Below, in pieces: positions 1 through 59,200 of a stretch of DNA of 64,000 nucleotides. The position numbers were made by a program, and so were the translations under genes. The first letter of the stretch is position 1; each line of letters opens with the position of its first letter. The stretch comes from Adiantum capillus-veneris (lineage: Eukaryota; Streptophyta; Polypodiopsida; Polypodiales; Pteridaceae), in the NCBI GenBank assembly GCA_014529385.2, contig CM043944.1:170397740-170461739 (forward strand), given 5' to 3'. The notes under the pieces are model-generated. The model saw only the letters and a program-made list of their open reading frames with translations. It was not told where the DNA came from and made no database searches.

Positions 1-3
1 ACC

Positions 4-3000
4 TTGGTTTTCAATGACCCGGCTGGGAGATGGATGGTCATCCAATGTATTGTTAATGGGGAAGTTTTCGAATTTGGAGGATTATATGCATGCATAGCTT
101 CTGTAAACAGGGCACGGTTGTGGAGTGCTATCTCCTCTTATTGTTGGCGTTCCAATGCATTTCTCTGTGGGGATTTTAATAATGCATCAAACCTTGTGGA
201 TAATACTACTAGGCATTCTCACATGCTTCATATCGAATGGCATTCATGGCATCAATTTATGTTGATATGTAATGGGCTTGATTTGTGGCCCTTTCTGCAT
301 GCGACTGATCCAGGATTCACTTTTCAGCATAATGCTCAATCTATGCATCGCGCTCGGCTAGATCACTGGTATCTTTTTCACATGCAACATTATGATGACT
401 TTGTATGCGAGATGAGGATTGATTATGCTATGTGTCTCTCGGATCATTTTCCCGTATGCTTGAAACTTCGTTTTGGCTCTTTTGATGTCAATGACCATCT
501 ACCCAAGAAGAGACTTTTGCATGTCAATAATGCTTCATATCGAACGGCAATCATGGGATCAATTTATGTTGACATGTAATGGGCTTGATTTGTGGCCCTT
601 TTTGCATGCAACTGATTCAGGATTCACTTTTCAGCATAATGCTCGATCTATGTATCGCGCTCGGCTGGATCGCTGGTATCTTTTTTACATGCAACATTAT
701 GATGACTTTGTATGTGAGATGAGGATTGATTATGCTATGTGTCTCTCAGATCATTTTCCCGTATGCTTGAAACTTCGTTTTGGCTCTTTTGATGTCAATG
801 ACCGCCTACCCAAGAAGCGACTTTTGCATGTCAATAATGTATATTTCAAGCATGAGCCTTTTCGCGCTATGATTGTGGATATCATCCCGCCTTTGATCTC
901 CCAAATGTATGTTGATATGGACATAGGCTGGTTCCGCTTTGTTATGCGTGTTCAATGTGTTATCCAGGATTATGGCAAGGATTATTTGTCACAATTAAGG
1001 GCACAAGTTAATCAGGCAAAGAATGCTTGTAGCAGATTAATGCACTTGGCTAACCATTCTTCTCTTACTGACACTCAAATGACTGAGTTGCTTTCTGCTC
1101 GCGCTATGTTACGGCACAATGATGAGAGGAAATTGGCCAAATGGCAGACTGGAGCTCATCAACAGGCTTTTGCAGTAAATGTGTTTTTAAACAATTCTTC
1201 CAGCATTTGCATCACTCCAGGCAGTCTCAAGCTATACGGAGAGTTAAATTACCGTCAAGGGAGTGGACCTCCACTTTACGACAGCTAGCACTAGCCCTAC
1301 ACTCTCATTATGGCAAGATTTTTTAGGCCCCTTCTTCTCCCACGAGAGAAGCTCGCTGCGCGTCACATGTTTCTATCGCATGTTGCTCCCATTCTTTCGA
1401 TGCGGCAGTCTCAAGACTTGGAAGCTGTTTTCACTGAGTCGGAATTGATGCCAGCTTGCTTGATTTGGGTCGATGGAGAGCTCCTGGTTGGGATGGTCTT
1501 TCTGTCGAATTTTTCTTGTCTTTTTGGGATTATTTTGAAGTTGCCTCTGTTGTTCACGATGAATACAGCTTGGGAACATCAGGAATTGCCCTCCTCTTGG
1601 AAAGAAGGTTTGCTCAAGCTGATACCTATGCATGCATTGTGTGAAGAATTCTCTCATTGGTGGCCTATCACACTCATGCTTGTGGTAGATAAATTAATGG
1701 CAAAAATGCTTGCTAACCGACTTAAGTGCTTTCTGCATGAAGGCTTGCATCAATCTCAATACGGCTTTATTCCACGACGTCAAATTATTGATAACCTCGC
1801 GAATGTCATCATTGGTATGGAATATGCAAAATATACTCAGCAGGATGTCTTGGTTATGCAGGTTGACATTGAAAAGGCATTTGATACTGTTCTTTGGGAT
1901 ATATTGCGGATACCATGCAACACTTGGGATTTGGGCCTAGGCTATCCCATGTCGTGTTTTTCTTGTATGCACACAGCACTTCTACAATCTTGCTGGATGG
2001 ATCTCTCACAAAATCTTGGCCTTTGGGACGGTAGGTAAGGCAGGGCTGCCCTCTGAGTGCTTTGCTTTATGCGATTGCTACTCGCCCCTTGTTTATGTAT
2101 TTGGATTCCTTGACTTCCACCGGTAGGCTACATGGCCTGACTTTACCTTCTGGACGGCAATTTTCTGGTCAGGCCCATGCGGATGACTCTTTGTTTATGC
2201 CTCGCAATCACTATGACGATGTACAACAAATTATGCATACTCTTTACTTGTTTGGATTGGCAGCAGGTCTCAAAGTTAACTTTTGTAAATCCAAGCTATT
2301 GCCTCTGAAAGAGTGTGACTGGCATAAGGTATTGTGGCCTGGGGAGATTGTTCCTCCACATGTTCAGGTTCGCCATTTGACTTCTCCGCTAGGTTGGAAT
2401 ATATCGCCTATGCACAAACTGGATTGGGTGCTCGAACGTCTGCGTTCCAAGTTAAATTATTGGAAACTGTCTACGTGGCCACTTCATGTGCGTCTTGGGA
2501 TTGTCCAATGCATCCTTGTGGCTTATGTGCAGTTTTACTTGCCTTTGTTATCCTGGCCTCAGTTGCGCTTGCAGTCCCTCATGTCCAATATTTTAGAGCA
2601 TTTTTGGTGGGCCTCGTCTAGCAAGAAGGGTCTTCGGCTTCTATCTATGGACAAGTTGTGTTCTCCCAAGCGGCTTGGAGGGTTAAATATTTTGGACTTG
2701 CGACGTCATCTTTTGGCTCGGAAAGCTATGTTGTTGCCAGTTTTGGTGGAGCAGCAGCAACCCTAGGCTCTCACGGTCACACATTGTGTACGCACATTGT
2801 CACCCCATCTCTTGGTCATTGGAAACCGACTTATTGGGATGTTGTTTTTGAGAAGCTTGAAGGACACATTCCTGGATGTCCCTTTACTTCTTCTCTCATT
2901 GTTGCTTGGAAGGTTGTCACTTCGCATTTGGCTTGGAATGGTCGACAATCCTTTGTGGGTAACTCTCTTCATTTGGAGAGTCTGCATTGGAGCAGGGCCT

Positions 3001-3744
3001 TCGCTTTGGCTTTGGTTCAACGGTCTATTTGCCAAGCGTATTTTCTTTCCCAAAAAGGAATCTGTCAGGTGCATCAGGTGGTTGATGACTCGGGTTATGT
3101 TCTTTCGTTCGGTGATGCAGTGTCCACTTTCGGTTGGGTCCTCACTATTCTCCTCTCTAGCAAGAAATTCAAAGGATGCTTGATAATCACTCACCCATTC
3201 CTCCTTTGGATGTGGGCTTTTGCTTCTTTGATTGGAATCTGGCTACTACCAGATTGCACTGCATCTCAGCTGGCAGTGTCTATTCCTTCAGTCTGATGTA
3301 TGGATTGTGCATCATGGTAATCAGCTGTGGTCGCTTTCTGAGTCATCCTTGTGGTGGCAACACACATTGTCTCGCATTTGGCAGAGTCATCTACCTTTGA
3401 AGGAACACATGTTCTTGTGGCGCCGCTTGGTGGGAGCTCTACTTGTTGGCAGTGTGTTACATGCTCGGCATATTGCGCCTTCCCATTGCCCCAGATGCCT
3501 TGAAGCTGAGGAGACCGTGCCACACTTACTGTGGCATTGTCGCCACTCCAGAGCCTTCATTCGGCAAGTGTCGACTGATCTTCGGCTGTGTTTTCCTTCC
3601 AGCTCTTTTCACAGACGCTTTTGGCTTTTTGGGGTGCTCCAGTCACCGCAATCTCAGTTTGCGGTGCTCTTCACCTGGGTCAGATTTTGGACTCTTTTCC
3701 TATTTCAAATTATCTCTTGGTCAAGTGCTGCATTTTGCTTATGA
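4..3744 (+). pseudogene. L1 ORF2 (endonuclease / reverse transcriptase / zf-RVT), broken
   Basis: The ORF2 protein nicks DNA and reverse-transcribes LINE RNA at the target site. Seen in order: the endonuclease end with FLCGDFN (about 160-180) and SDHFPV (about 440); RT with YGFIPRRQIIDNLANV (about 1760-1805) and VDIEKAFDTVLWD (about 1863-1900); QGCPLS (about 2040); an AHADD catalytic box (about 2175-2190) in place of the usual FADD; the thumb region to 2766; and a zf-RVT finger with CPRC and HLLWHC (3487-3540). The reading frame changes at least at about 530, 1300, 2035 and 2770. These are the plant L1 hallmarks, so the family call is firm and the copy is non-functional. Confidence 0.85.
223..836 (+). 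repeat. 307-bp tandem duplication inside L1 ORF2
   Basis: Two adjacent near-identical units, about 223-529 and 530-836. The segment ATGGGCTTGATTTGTGGCCC occurs at 272 and again 307 bp later. Both units encode the same endonuclease block (GLDLWPFLHATD ... SDHFPVCLKLRFGSFDVN). Because 307 is not a multiple of three, the second unit is read in another frame, which breaks the ORF. Confidence 0.9.
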
Positions 3745-3906
3745 TGTTGGAGACATTACTCTTGATACCTACAGGATTTACTTTGATTGTTTCTAGCCTT
3801 CGGAGCCTCATAGTGCTCCGCTTTTTGTATCCCTTTCTTTACGTGGGTTTTCCTCTCTTTGAGGTTTCCCACTTGTAAATTAATCAAAGCAGATTTACAA
3901 AAAAAA

Positions 3907-3913
3907 GAGAGTG

Positions 3914-3962
<49 letters not shown>
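3907..3962. repeat. (GT)n(GA)n microsatellite
   Basis: A run of GT dinucleotides passing directly into GA dinucleotides, immediately after the L1 A-run. Confidence 0.95.
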
Positions 3963-3965
<3 letters not shown>

Positions 3966-5490
3966 GTTTCCGTGCGTGCCCTGTGCGCCTTCAACAATTG
4001 CGCGACCTCAGTTTCTTCGGTCTCTGCATGACCCGCACGAGCTTCTTGTCCTGAGCGTCATGCACATTCGCCCTGTTGTAGCAGCTTTCAGTGCAGCAAG
4101 TTGCCCCTGCGTAGTCAACCAGTTTACCTTTGGGTGCAGCAGGAGCTCTGTGTACAGCAACGACTTAGTGGTGCAGAAGTAGGATATGTGTTTGGTGCGC
4201 CTACGTTTATGCAAAAAAAAAACTAGTGTGTCCAGTAAATTTTTGTGTACAGCGGGAGCCTTCAAGTTCTATAAGAAAGTGACTGAAGATCTGAAAGGTG
4301 GTACAGGGCAAGGTAGCTTCGGAAAATTCAGCGTGTTGAGTTTCATGACAGATAATCCCTGTATCTGCAAAAGACACAGAGTGATGGACTCTTCATCGGT
4401 TGATGCAATGGCCTTCATCAAGAAATGCCTGCACGAAGATTTTGCAGATGCCTGTAGGGCATGGGAGGGTCCGGAACGTGAGAAAGAAGCCGTCATTCCT
4501 CTTCAGCAGTTGATGGATCCTATTGGCCAATATGCGTTAAATGCGATAATATTTTTCTTCCCTGGCAAAATTCCTATTGTAGCAGGGCTACAGTGTCACT
4601 TTCACAGGACATAGTAGTACAATTGGTCTGGTTTGGTTCACACTGGACGGGCTCTCTGGGCGTTGGTGGCTCTTTATGATTGTACATATGAGTAGTAGTT
4701 GTTGGGTCATCAGGATTATCATTTTCTTTATATATGGTCCCGCGTCGTCGTCTTGGGTGGTAGCGAGTCTATACACACAGCACGTCTGCACCATCTCTGC
4801 ACATCTGAGCCTCGACACCCCCATTGTACCCGTGAGTTCTAGGCTGGAGCTGAGTGTGCTGCCACGTCAGAGTCAGTATCGGTTCTTTGAGATAGTCGAC
4901 TCCATATGTTCTGGTCTGTTGCTGTGTCTCTGTGTTGATCAGCTGTCTTTTGTTTCCTTTGTTTTTATTTTGTTTTGAGTGAGATGTCATGCACATTGCA
5001 CTGAGGAGCACCCACTGTAGAGAGCACGACACACTATCCGCACTATAGGTGCTCTCATTTGGCATGCCCGGTGGGACCTCAATTGAAGTCTCACTCTCTG
5101 TTGAGGTACAAATCGAGGAGCTAGCTGGGTTTTACCTAGCCTCGCCTACTTCGCTTGGCCAGTCTGGTTTGGTCCAGTTTCACCCTAGAGAGCTTACTCT
5201 AGCTGACCTAGTCTCTCACCCAGCTGGTCTGGTCCTCTCTTGCCCTGGCCCAACCAAGCTCTCGTCCTTCCTCATCCCTAGTCTAGTCCTTCCTCGTCCT
5301 GGTCCAGCCAAGTGGTCTCGTCACTTGCCCTGGTCTAGTAGAGTCTAGACCTGTGTTCAGCAGTTAAAAGTCTTCTTGCCCAAAGCTTGGTTGGATTTGT
5401 GGTCATTGCCTGACACATACAAGGTGGTCATTAGAGCGTCAAAGCACACTACTAAGTCCTCTGAAGCACTACAATAGAAGACGTCAACCC
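3963..5490. other. No firm gene; probable LTR/leader of a degenerate LTR element
   Basis: No recognisable host gene. Around 5049-5078 the sequence GCTCTCA is followed by TTTGGCATGCCCGGTGGGAC, which looks like an LTR end (CA) plus a primer-binding site, and a gag fragment follows downstream. The stretch 5120-5345 is CT-rich with irregular repeats of CTGGTC/CTAGTC. The 5' border of any LTR was not found. Confidence 0.35.
4186..4614 (+). CDS. Unrecognised 142-codon open frame
   Basis: An open frame containing GGTGQGSFGKFSVLSFMTDN and a Lys/Asp/Glu-mixed middle. I recognise no domain, and there is no matching neighbour, splice structure or repeat copy in the window. It lies in sequence that may be the LTR of a dead element, so it is probably a chance frame or a captured gene scrap. 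Listed because it is one of few longer frames here not explained by a known element. Confidence 0.15.
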   Translation: MCLVRLRLCKKKTSVSSKFLCTAGAFKFYKKVTEDLKGGTGQGSFGKFSVLSFMTDNPCICKRHRVMDSSSVDAMAFIKKCLHEDFADACRAWEGPEREKEAVIPLQQLMDPIGQYALNAIIFFFPGKIPIVAGLQCHFHRT

Positions 5491-6060
5491 TTGGTACCTA
5501 GTAGAAGTCCACCAACCTCATCACCCATACCTCCACATACGGCATCATCCATTCCTCCATCCGGTTCTACATCTTCCAGGTCACCTTCCCCAGTAAAGCT
5601 CTCTCTCATTTTGTTACAGCAAGCTATTGAGCAACGGGCTCCTGAGCAAGCAGCCATGGAGGCGTTGACCAGTGTTTTGGCCAAGGTAAATATTAAGTTT
5701 CCTACTTTCAAGGGACTCTCCTCAGAAGATGCAGACAACCATGCAAGGAGGTTTGTATCTCTCTGTAGAGGTCGTGGTCTTAATAGAGAAGATGCTTATT
5801 TGGTGTTGTTTCCATCAACATTGGATGGTTTAGCAGACAAGTGGTACAGTTAGTTTGCAGAGAATCACTTTTCAACTTGGGCAGCTTTAAGACAACAGTT
5901 TTGTGAAGCTTTCAGACCAGGGGACTTCCAAGAAAGGGTTCTGGATGAGTTGGCCAACCTGATGCTTCAGCCCAAAGAGACTTTTACAGAACTCATGTGG
6001 ACATCGTGGCTAGGTCACCCTACCACTCGGTTTGGAGATAGACTTAGATGGCTGACATTT
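5491..6060 (+). pseudogene. LTR-retrotransposon gag fragment
   Basis: Encodes a Ser/Pro-rich leader followed by a retrotransposon gag core (about 5690-6000) with PTFKGLSSEDADNHARRFV, LDGLADKWYS, WAALRQQFCEAF and ERVLDELANLMLQP, matching the plant gag capsid pattern. A TAG stop at 5851-5853 interrupts it after WYS. Homology ends near 6010, followed by purine-rich low-complexity sequence. No zinc knuckle, protease or pol follows, so this is a truncated remnant. Confidence 0.7.
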
Positions 6061-6185
6061 AGAGGGGGAGCGGCAGAGAGAGGAGGGCGAGAAGGAGAGG
6101 TAGATGGAGAGGGTGGAGGGGGAACCCACTACTGCTGTGCAGGAGCCTGGGGACCACTCTGAGTGCTAGGCTGGCGCGTTGGTCC

Positions 6186-6899
6186 CTATCGACGTCGACC
6201 ACGAACGTGCTGCCAACCCTCCTCCGCTTGAGCCCCAGGCTCGGAGGGTGGCTCTGCCTCCGTATTCTGTGACTCTGTCTGCTGCTGCTGCTGCCCAGCC
6301 CTTGAGGGCTGGGGCTGGGCTTGTGGTGTAGGTCGGGGTCTCCTCCGTGGACAAGCCTTCGCAAGATGGCCCATATGTCGACAAATAAAACACTGATTCG
6401 GGAGGCCCGAATACTCCACGCTCTGTCAGAACTAACCCCCACTCAGACGAGGAAGTAGGATGACCTTCGGGAGAGAGTGGGTGTCCCTAACCAGAACACC
6501 TATTGAGGGGATGCCGGCCGCCTTGGCAGCTACAGAGGCTGCTGTGCGAGGTGTCTCCAGGACAGTCCCAATCTCTGAGCCTATCCTGGACAAAAGTGGT
6601 AGGTACTCCCTCCTCAAATCAGGAAAGCAGACGGAGATGGGGAAGTCTGCCTCCTCTATCAGAACATCTGTAGCTGGATCAAAACCATGCCTCCACTGTC
6701 GAAAGTGGGCTCGAACTTCTCGGATGGCCAAGGGGCTCATCGCGGTGACCTTGGACGCCATCTCGGGAGTCTCCAACTCTATCTGGTGGTAGTAGCCGCG
6801 TCCAAGGAACTGAACGTCCAAGATCTTGCCCACCTCTACGAGAAGGCGGGCCTGGAGAAGATCATGCAGCTCTCCTCTGCTGGGTCTGGTGCCAAGCAT
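6186..6899 (-). pseudogene. L1-type LINE ORF1 (DUF4283-like plus CCHC knuckle)
   Basis: On the minus strand, 6899-6432 encodes a region with ARLLVEVGKILDV, PLAIREVRAHFRQWRHGFDP and IEEADFPISVCFPDLRREY, which resembles the RNA-binding part of plant L1 ORF1. After a short interrupted stretch, 6419-6186 encodes a CCHC zinc knuckle (CFICRHMGHLAKAC) and a Gln/Pro/Arg-rich tail. ORF1 proteins coat LINE RNA. Two pieces separated by stops and no following ORF2 indicate a fragment, opposite in orientation to the L1 at 1-3907 and so a separate insertion. Confidence 0.6.
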
Positions 6900-7164
6900 C
6901 TTGCAGATGACGGAAGTCGCTTGAAGGCTCTACCTCTGCGGCTAGGCTCGCTTGCTCCGTCGGTGAGAGAGCAAGTTGAATGGTGGGCTCAGCGGGGTCC
7001 GGCGAGGGGACTTCATTGGAGTCCCTCTGTGGCAGAGCTTGAGCCTCCTTCTGTGTCTGTTGTTGTGAAGAAAGGGCGAAGAGGCGTCGGCGAACGGAGA
7101 CCTCCTACTGGGCTGAGCACGTCGCAAGCGCTGTCAAGGCGAGGCGGCGGACCAAAGGCAATGT

Positions 7165-7320
7165 GTAGGCGGGCAGGCAGGGCAGGGCAAGGCAGGGCGG
7201 GCAGGCAGCGGGCACGGTAGGCGGGCAGGGCAGCAGGCAGGGCGGTAGCAGCGGGCAGGGAGCAGGGAGGGAGGTGATGGCGAGCAGGGGGGCAGGGAGC
7301 GTGATGGCGAGCAGCAGCGA
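7165..7320 (+). repeat. GGCAGG-rich low-complexity tract
   Basis: About 150 bp of irregular GGCAGG / GGGCAGG units with many G-runs of three or more, ending in repeats of GATGGCGAGCAG. The density of G-triplets gives G-quadruplex potential on the + strand. The longest reverse frames across it are composition artefacts. Confidence 0.8.
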
Positions 7321-8483
7321 CCTCTTCCTCATGCACGTACTTTCACTTTCAATGACGTCTCTTTTCCCCTCTTTCTCTTGATGAGGAACATAATAATACC
7401 AACGATCAGCAAAGTGATCTTCTTCTCTTGTTTCTCGACTTTTGCTTTCAATGCAACACATTCGTACTATTATTGTCTGCAAAAGGCCAAAAATGACCCA
7501 TGAGACCAAAAGTTTCAACCATCATATGCATGACAACACTATCTGGAACAAAGTTGAGTAAAAGATTACCTGAAAACTAGGAAAATGAAATATACGCCGT
7601 CATCGTCTTTATCTTGGCTGCATGTTCACCTACGCTAGCCCCCACTCCTAGCCATCGCACTGTCCACGACTGCCCCACGTTGGCACTGTTCTAGGTTTTC
7701 ATACAGCCAGTCGGCCTGCAATGACCTCGGCCTATCTCCTCCCGAGTTTCTGCCCATGGAAGACGCCCCTCTCTTTGATAGCAGCGTTTTCAAAGCTTCA
7801 GGTCTTGATGCAATCTGGTTTGTGTTGGAGATGCAGTCCATTAGTACCAGAGTACACCTTTTTGCCAAGTTTTGGAGTGTGATATTGGAGATTCTTATGT
7901 GGAGTTTTTGGCTGTTCAAGCATGGTCTATATTAGGTGTTGGGAAACCCTCCATGATATCTCCGCCATGTCTTCGCCATGCTCCCTTGCTTCAAGTACTT
8001 GCTTGCTCTTGTTTCGTATTCTTTAGATATGCAGCTTGGAGCTCAAGTGCATGCCATCCATGTTTTAGTTCCTAGTAGGGTAGGATTTGTTTCATCTTGT
8101 AGGGATAGGTTTGGTTTCATCACCTAAATCTTCTCATGTATGCTTGTGTATGTCAAGATTAATTGTTTTCCTTTGAGTGTAATCCTAAGCTCCCTAAACC
8201 CTAAACCCTAAACCCCAGGAATTTCATCTCCTCTCTTCAGCCATTTTTCCCACTTAAATTTTTTTAGCAATCCACTCTTGGAGATATTTTTCTTTGATTT
8301 GAGAAATAAATTCTACAACCAAATTGTCTTACTGTGGTTGTATATCATACATATCATATTTATGTGTAGGGTGTGCCCCTGTGCATTTCAATCTCCATAT
8401 TTGTTTTGGTGTTGTATAATTTTCTGTTAATCATTATGTGCTTATGATTTGTTGGCGCTCTTACAAATATTTTCGGAGTCTTT
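7321..8483 (+). promoter_or_regulatory. Region upstream of cyclase coding exon 1
   Basis: Holds no recognisable protein domain. A 59-codon frame starting at 7756 (MEDAPLFDSS...) continues to 7932 but matches nothing I know. 8192-8215 is a telomere-like motif. The sequence from 8220 to 8483 is T-rich, ending in a pyrimidine-mixed stretch and TTTATGCAG, which could be either the start codon region or a splice acceptor. It may contain the promoter, leader or an additional 5' exon. Confidence 0.35.
8192..8215 (+). repeat. Interstitial telomere motif (CCCTAAA x3)
   Basis: Three perfect CCCTAAA heptamers followed by CCCC. This is the Arabidopsis-type plant telomere unit. Short copies of this kind (telo-boxes) are known in promoters and first introns of plant housekeeping genes. 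It lies 270 bp 5' of the first cyclase coding exon. Confidence 0.9.
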
Positions 8484-56265
<47,782 letters not shown>

Positions 56266-59200
56266 CAAAATGATGCGCATGTTCTTGCTCAATGGGTCAT
56301 GAGCATCTTCTTGTGGGGCTTCTTTTGTCGCATGCGAGAAGCCGTGCCCATACTTTTCAGCTGTGGAATTTTGGTATGCCACAAAGTGATAGCTGCCCAG
56401 TATTGTACATAGTATGTATGAGCAGCCCCAAGTTTTGGGGAAGTTCTCATGTGAGCCCCATTCTAAGACTCGACAGTGGGTCGATGCAATTGGGCAGCAT
56501 GCGGAGGGAGATTTGGTCAGGTAAATAAATATATTTGATCCAAGGTATTTAGCGTTTCATTGAAACCATATGAGTTCAATGGTTTGTATACAATCTTCAA
56601 CAGTATAACATGTAACTTCAACGTCAGAGATATAAAAGTGATGTTGTCAGTGGAGGATAGCCTTGGAGATGGCAGTTTGATGGATGTTATCGGATAGACA
56701 TTAGCGGTGTCTATGGTCAGAGAAGGGTGTAGCTTCTTGTTACTCATGTGGCTAGCAAAGTGTTTCCCTTTGGATAAGGAGAATGCCTTGCATTGCATTT
56801 GTCAGAAATTTTTGAAAATGCTGAGAAAAACTACCTGCATTTCATGTGTTGATTTTAATTGTGTCCATCTTCTTCAGCTTCTATCTAATGTACAAATAGT
56901 CCTTGTGGGGAAGTTTGTACAAGTACAAATTTTTTAGACTAAGGAAACGATACTTCATGTTGATTTAACTTTTAAACCACTCATGAGGAAGAATTACATC
57001 AGTACAGGAGAAACATCTCATGGCTTATTAACTGTCAGAAGATGTGAGGCTTGAATTTAATGGTATTTTGTATTTTATCCTTGTTGTCTCGCACACAGTC
57101 AAGGGTGTATATCAATAGTGTTATGAATGAAATGTCCCTAATGTGACATAATATTAAACTTACTGACTTCTGAGTTTGGCCCTATCAATTTGTGTCATTG
57201 TAGGGTATGTACATGCCTACAGTTCCTTGTGCTTGCAGTACAACTTAATCCTGCACCCCTTGGTCTATGGAGAGCATTCCTTTCTTAAAGGTGATGCATT
57301 TGGGTGCTAAAGCTCTCAAAATAGTACATTGTAGGAGTGTTTTAATTCTAGATATCGTATGCCACTCATGTTCCATGCACAGTTCCTCTTTTTTGGTTTT
57401 CCCGCTTAATTCTATCTGCTATCATTTTCCAGTGTTCAGAGTTAAACTTTTTGTGGGTGTTAAGTCTAACCAAAGTTGTCATTATTGAAAACTACAAGCG
57501 CACGCATGCTCACGCAGAAAGTACACTACAATAAGATGTGAGGTTAAGTGCACATATATAATTATGCGCATCCATGTTTATTAGCCCTTCTTTGTCAATT
57601 CCTTTGAATCTTGATTGTTCATTCTTGAACATTCATTTATTTCCATTCTAAGTTCTAACTTTCTATCGTTCACTCACAAAATGATATTTGATCTCTTGGA
57701 GAGACCTATTTGCTTTTCTTGTTCCCAAAATTTAGAAGTGAGTGGCCAATTTATATCTCTCATCTTGTTTTGAATTTGGATATCAATGATTGACAAATTG
57801 AATCTCTTGAATGATAAGATTTTATTCCATTGGTCATGATAAATGTGAGCATGTGATTCTAATTCCTGCTTCTGTTTGGCAAAAAACCATAGATCTAACG
57901 AGTCTTCTATCGATTCGGAGAAGATTGACAAAGGTGAAAGAATGTAAGCTCGCCTATTATCTTCTTCTAAGAGCATCTCCATGTGGTGGGTTTCAGCCCA
58001 CTCTCCAAAAGCCCTTGATTGTAGGTGTGAAAGCTATTATGTAGTCACTTGCACAAAAAAATTTAAACTCATTACCGTTCATGGGTTTTTTTACCCAAGA
58101 AAAAACTTATGGAAGTGGAAACTTAACTCTTCCGCCAAGTAAAGGCTTGCACATCTCTACCATTTCCATGAGCTTGCTCTATAGTGGGCAAAAGAACTCT
58201 AAGATCGTAATTGCTAGAACCTATAACATCCTCAATGCATCATGTATCCACAAAAGGCACACACATATAAGGTTGTGCTCAACATTACAAATCCACTTTG
58301 CAACCTATACATACATGTTGCACCAAGCCATAATGGTTAGTTTTCTATGTTCACGTTCTCCTTAGTAGACATGCAAAAAGCATCATTTGTGTTGCCCATG
58401 GCGAGTGACTTCATGTGATGCAAAAGCTACTTGTGTATAGAAAAAAATCTCCACAAAGCAGACTTGTGCTACATTGCATCCATATAACTTCAAAAAAAAA
58501 TTGTTTATTGCAAGAATTTGCGTTGTTGAATATCTTACACAAAAGGATGAATTTGCATTTGCAATGTTATCCATAGTAGAAACTGAGGTTCGATTGAGCT
58601 TAAGTTGAATTTTATGAAAATTCACCAAAGGCCTTAATTAAGAAAGTGAAACAAAGGGCGTTGGCAATGTTTATTGGAGATGTTAAATTTTGCTTTGATA
58701 CCAATTCTTGGAATTAGGATCGTCAGAATGCACGCACTTCTTGGAAAAGAAGAAGAAGCTCAAGGGAATATTTTATGAATTCTTGATAATCTGTGTAAGT
58801 GCTTCAAGCCATTTTTATCACAATGTGTGCATATACGAAGATAATAGAGGCCCCATGGCTTTGGAAATATATACAGACCAGGAGGAAAAAACTCTTAGTG
58901 AGAGAGAGCGCTCTTCTCCTTTTCCATCACTACCATCTTGTAGTAACAACCATAGCATTGACATGCAAGCGAACAAGATCGTCATATGATATTTTATATC
59001 TCCAACCAAGAGTCTCTCAACTTTTATAAGGTAATTTTATTATTCTTTGTATACAAAAAAAGTAAAGTGTGAAACGAATAAAGAAATATAACAAATCATT
59101 GATGACACTGATTGTTTTTCGTGACGATGTAATGCATGGTCTTCCAACATAATAAAACATGACACAATTGACATGCTAGTTTTGTGGAGTAAAGACAATT

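Larger units (their letters stand above)
1..3907 (+). mobile_element. Plant L1-type LINE, 5' end outside window
   Basis: A decayed L1 non-LTR retrotransposon covering the endonuclease end, reverse transcriptase and C-terminal zinc-finger parts of ORF2. The 3' end is a short A-run (about 3899-3906) after a non-coding tail, followed by a GT/GA microsatellite. The RT motifs differ clearly from the LINE family that fills the intron downstream, so this is a separate lineage. Copy is dead: several frameshifts and stops and an internal tandem duplication. Confidence 0.85.

Noticed and set aside
3859-4182. 107-codon frame over the GT/GA microsatellite
   Set aside because: The middle is a Val/Cys and Arg/Glu repeat; flanks are unrelated to any protein I know.
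7013-7518. Pro/Ala/Leu-rich minus-strand frames
   Set aside because: They are reverse translations of the GGCAGG tract.
57674-58365. Opposing small frames downstream of the cyclase as genes
   Set aside because: Short, low-complexity or A/T-driven, no motif; more likely a MITE-like or random segment.
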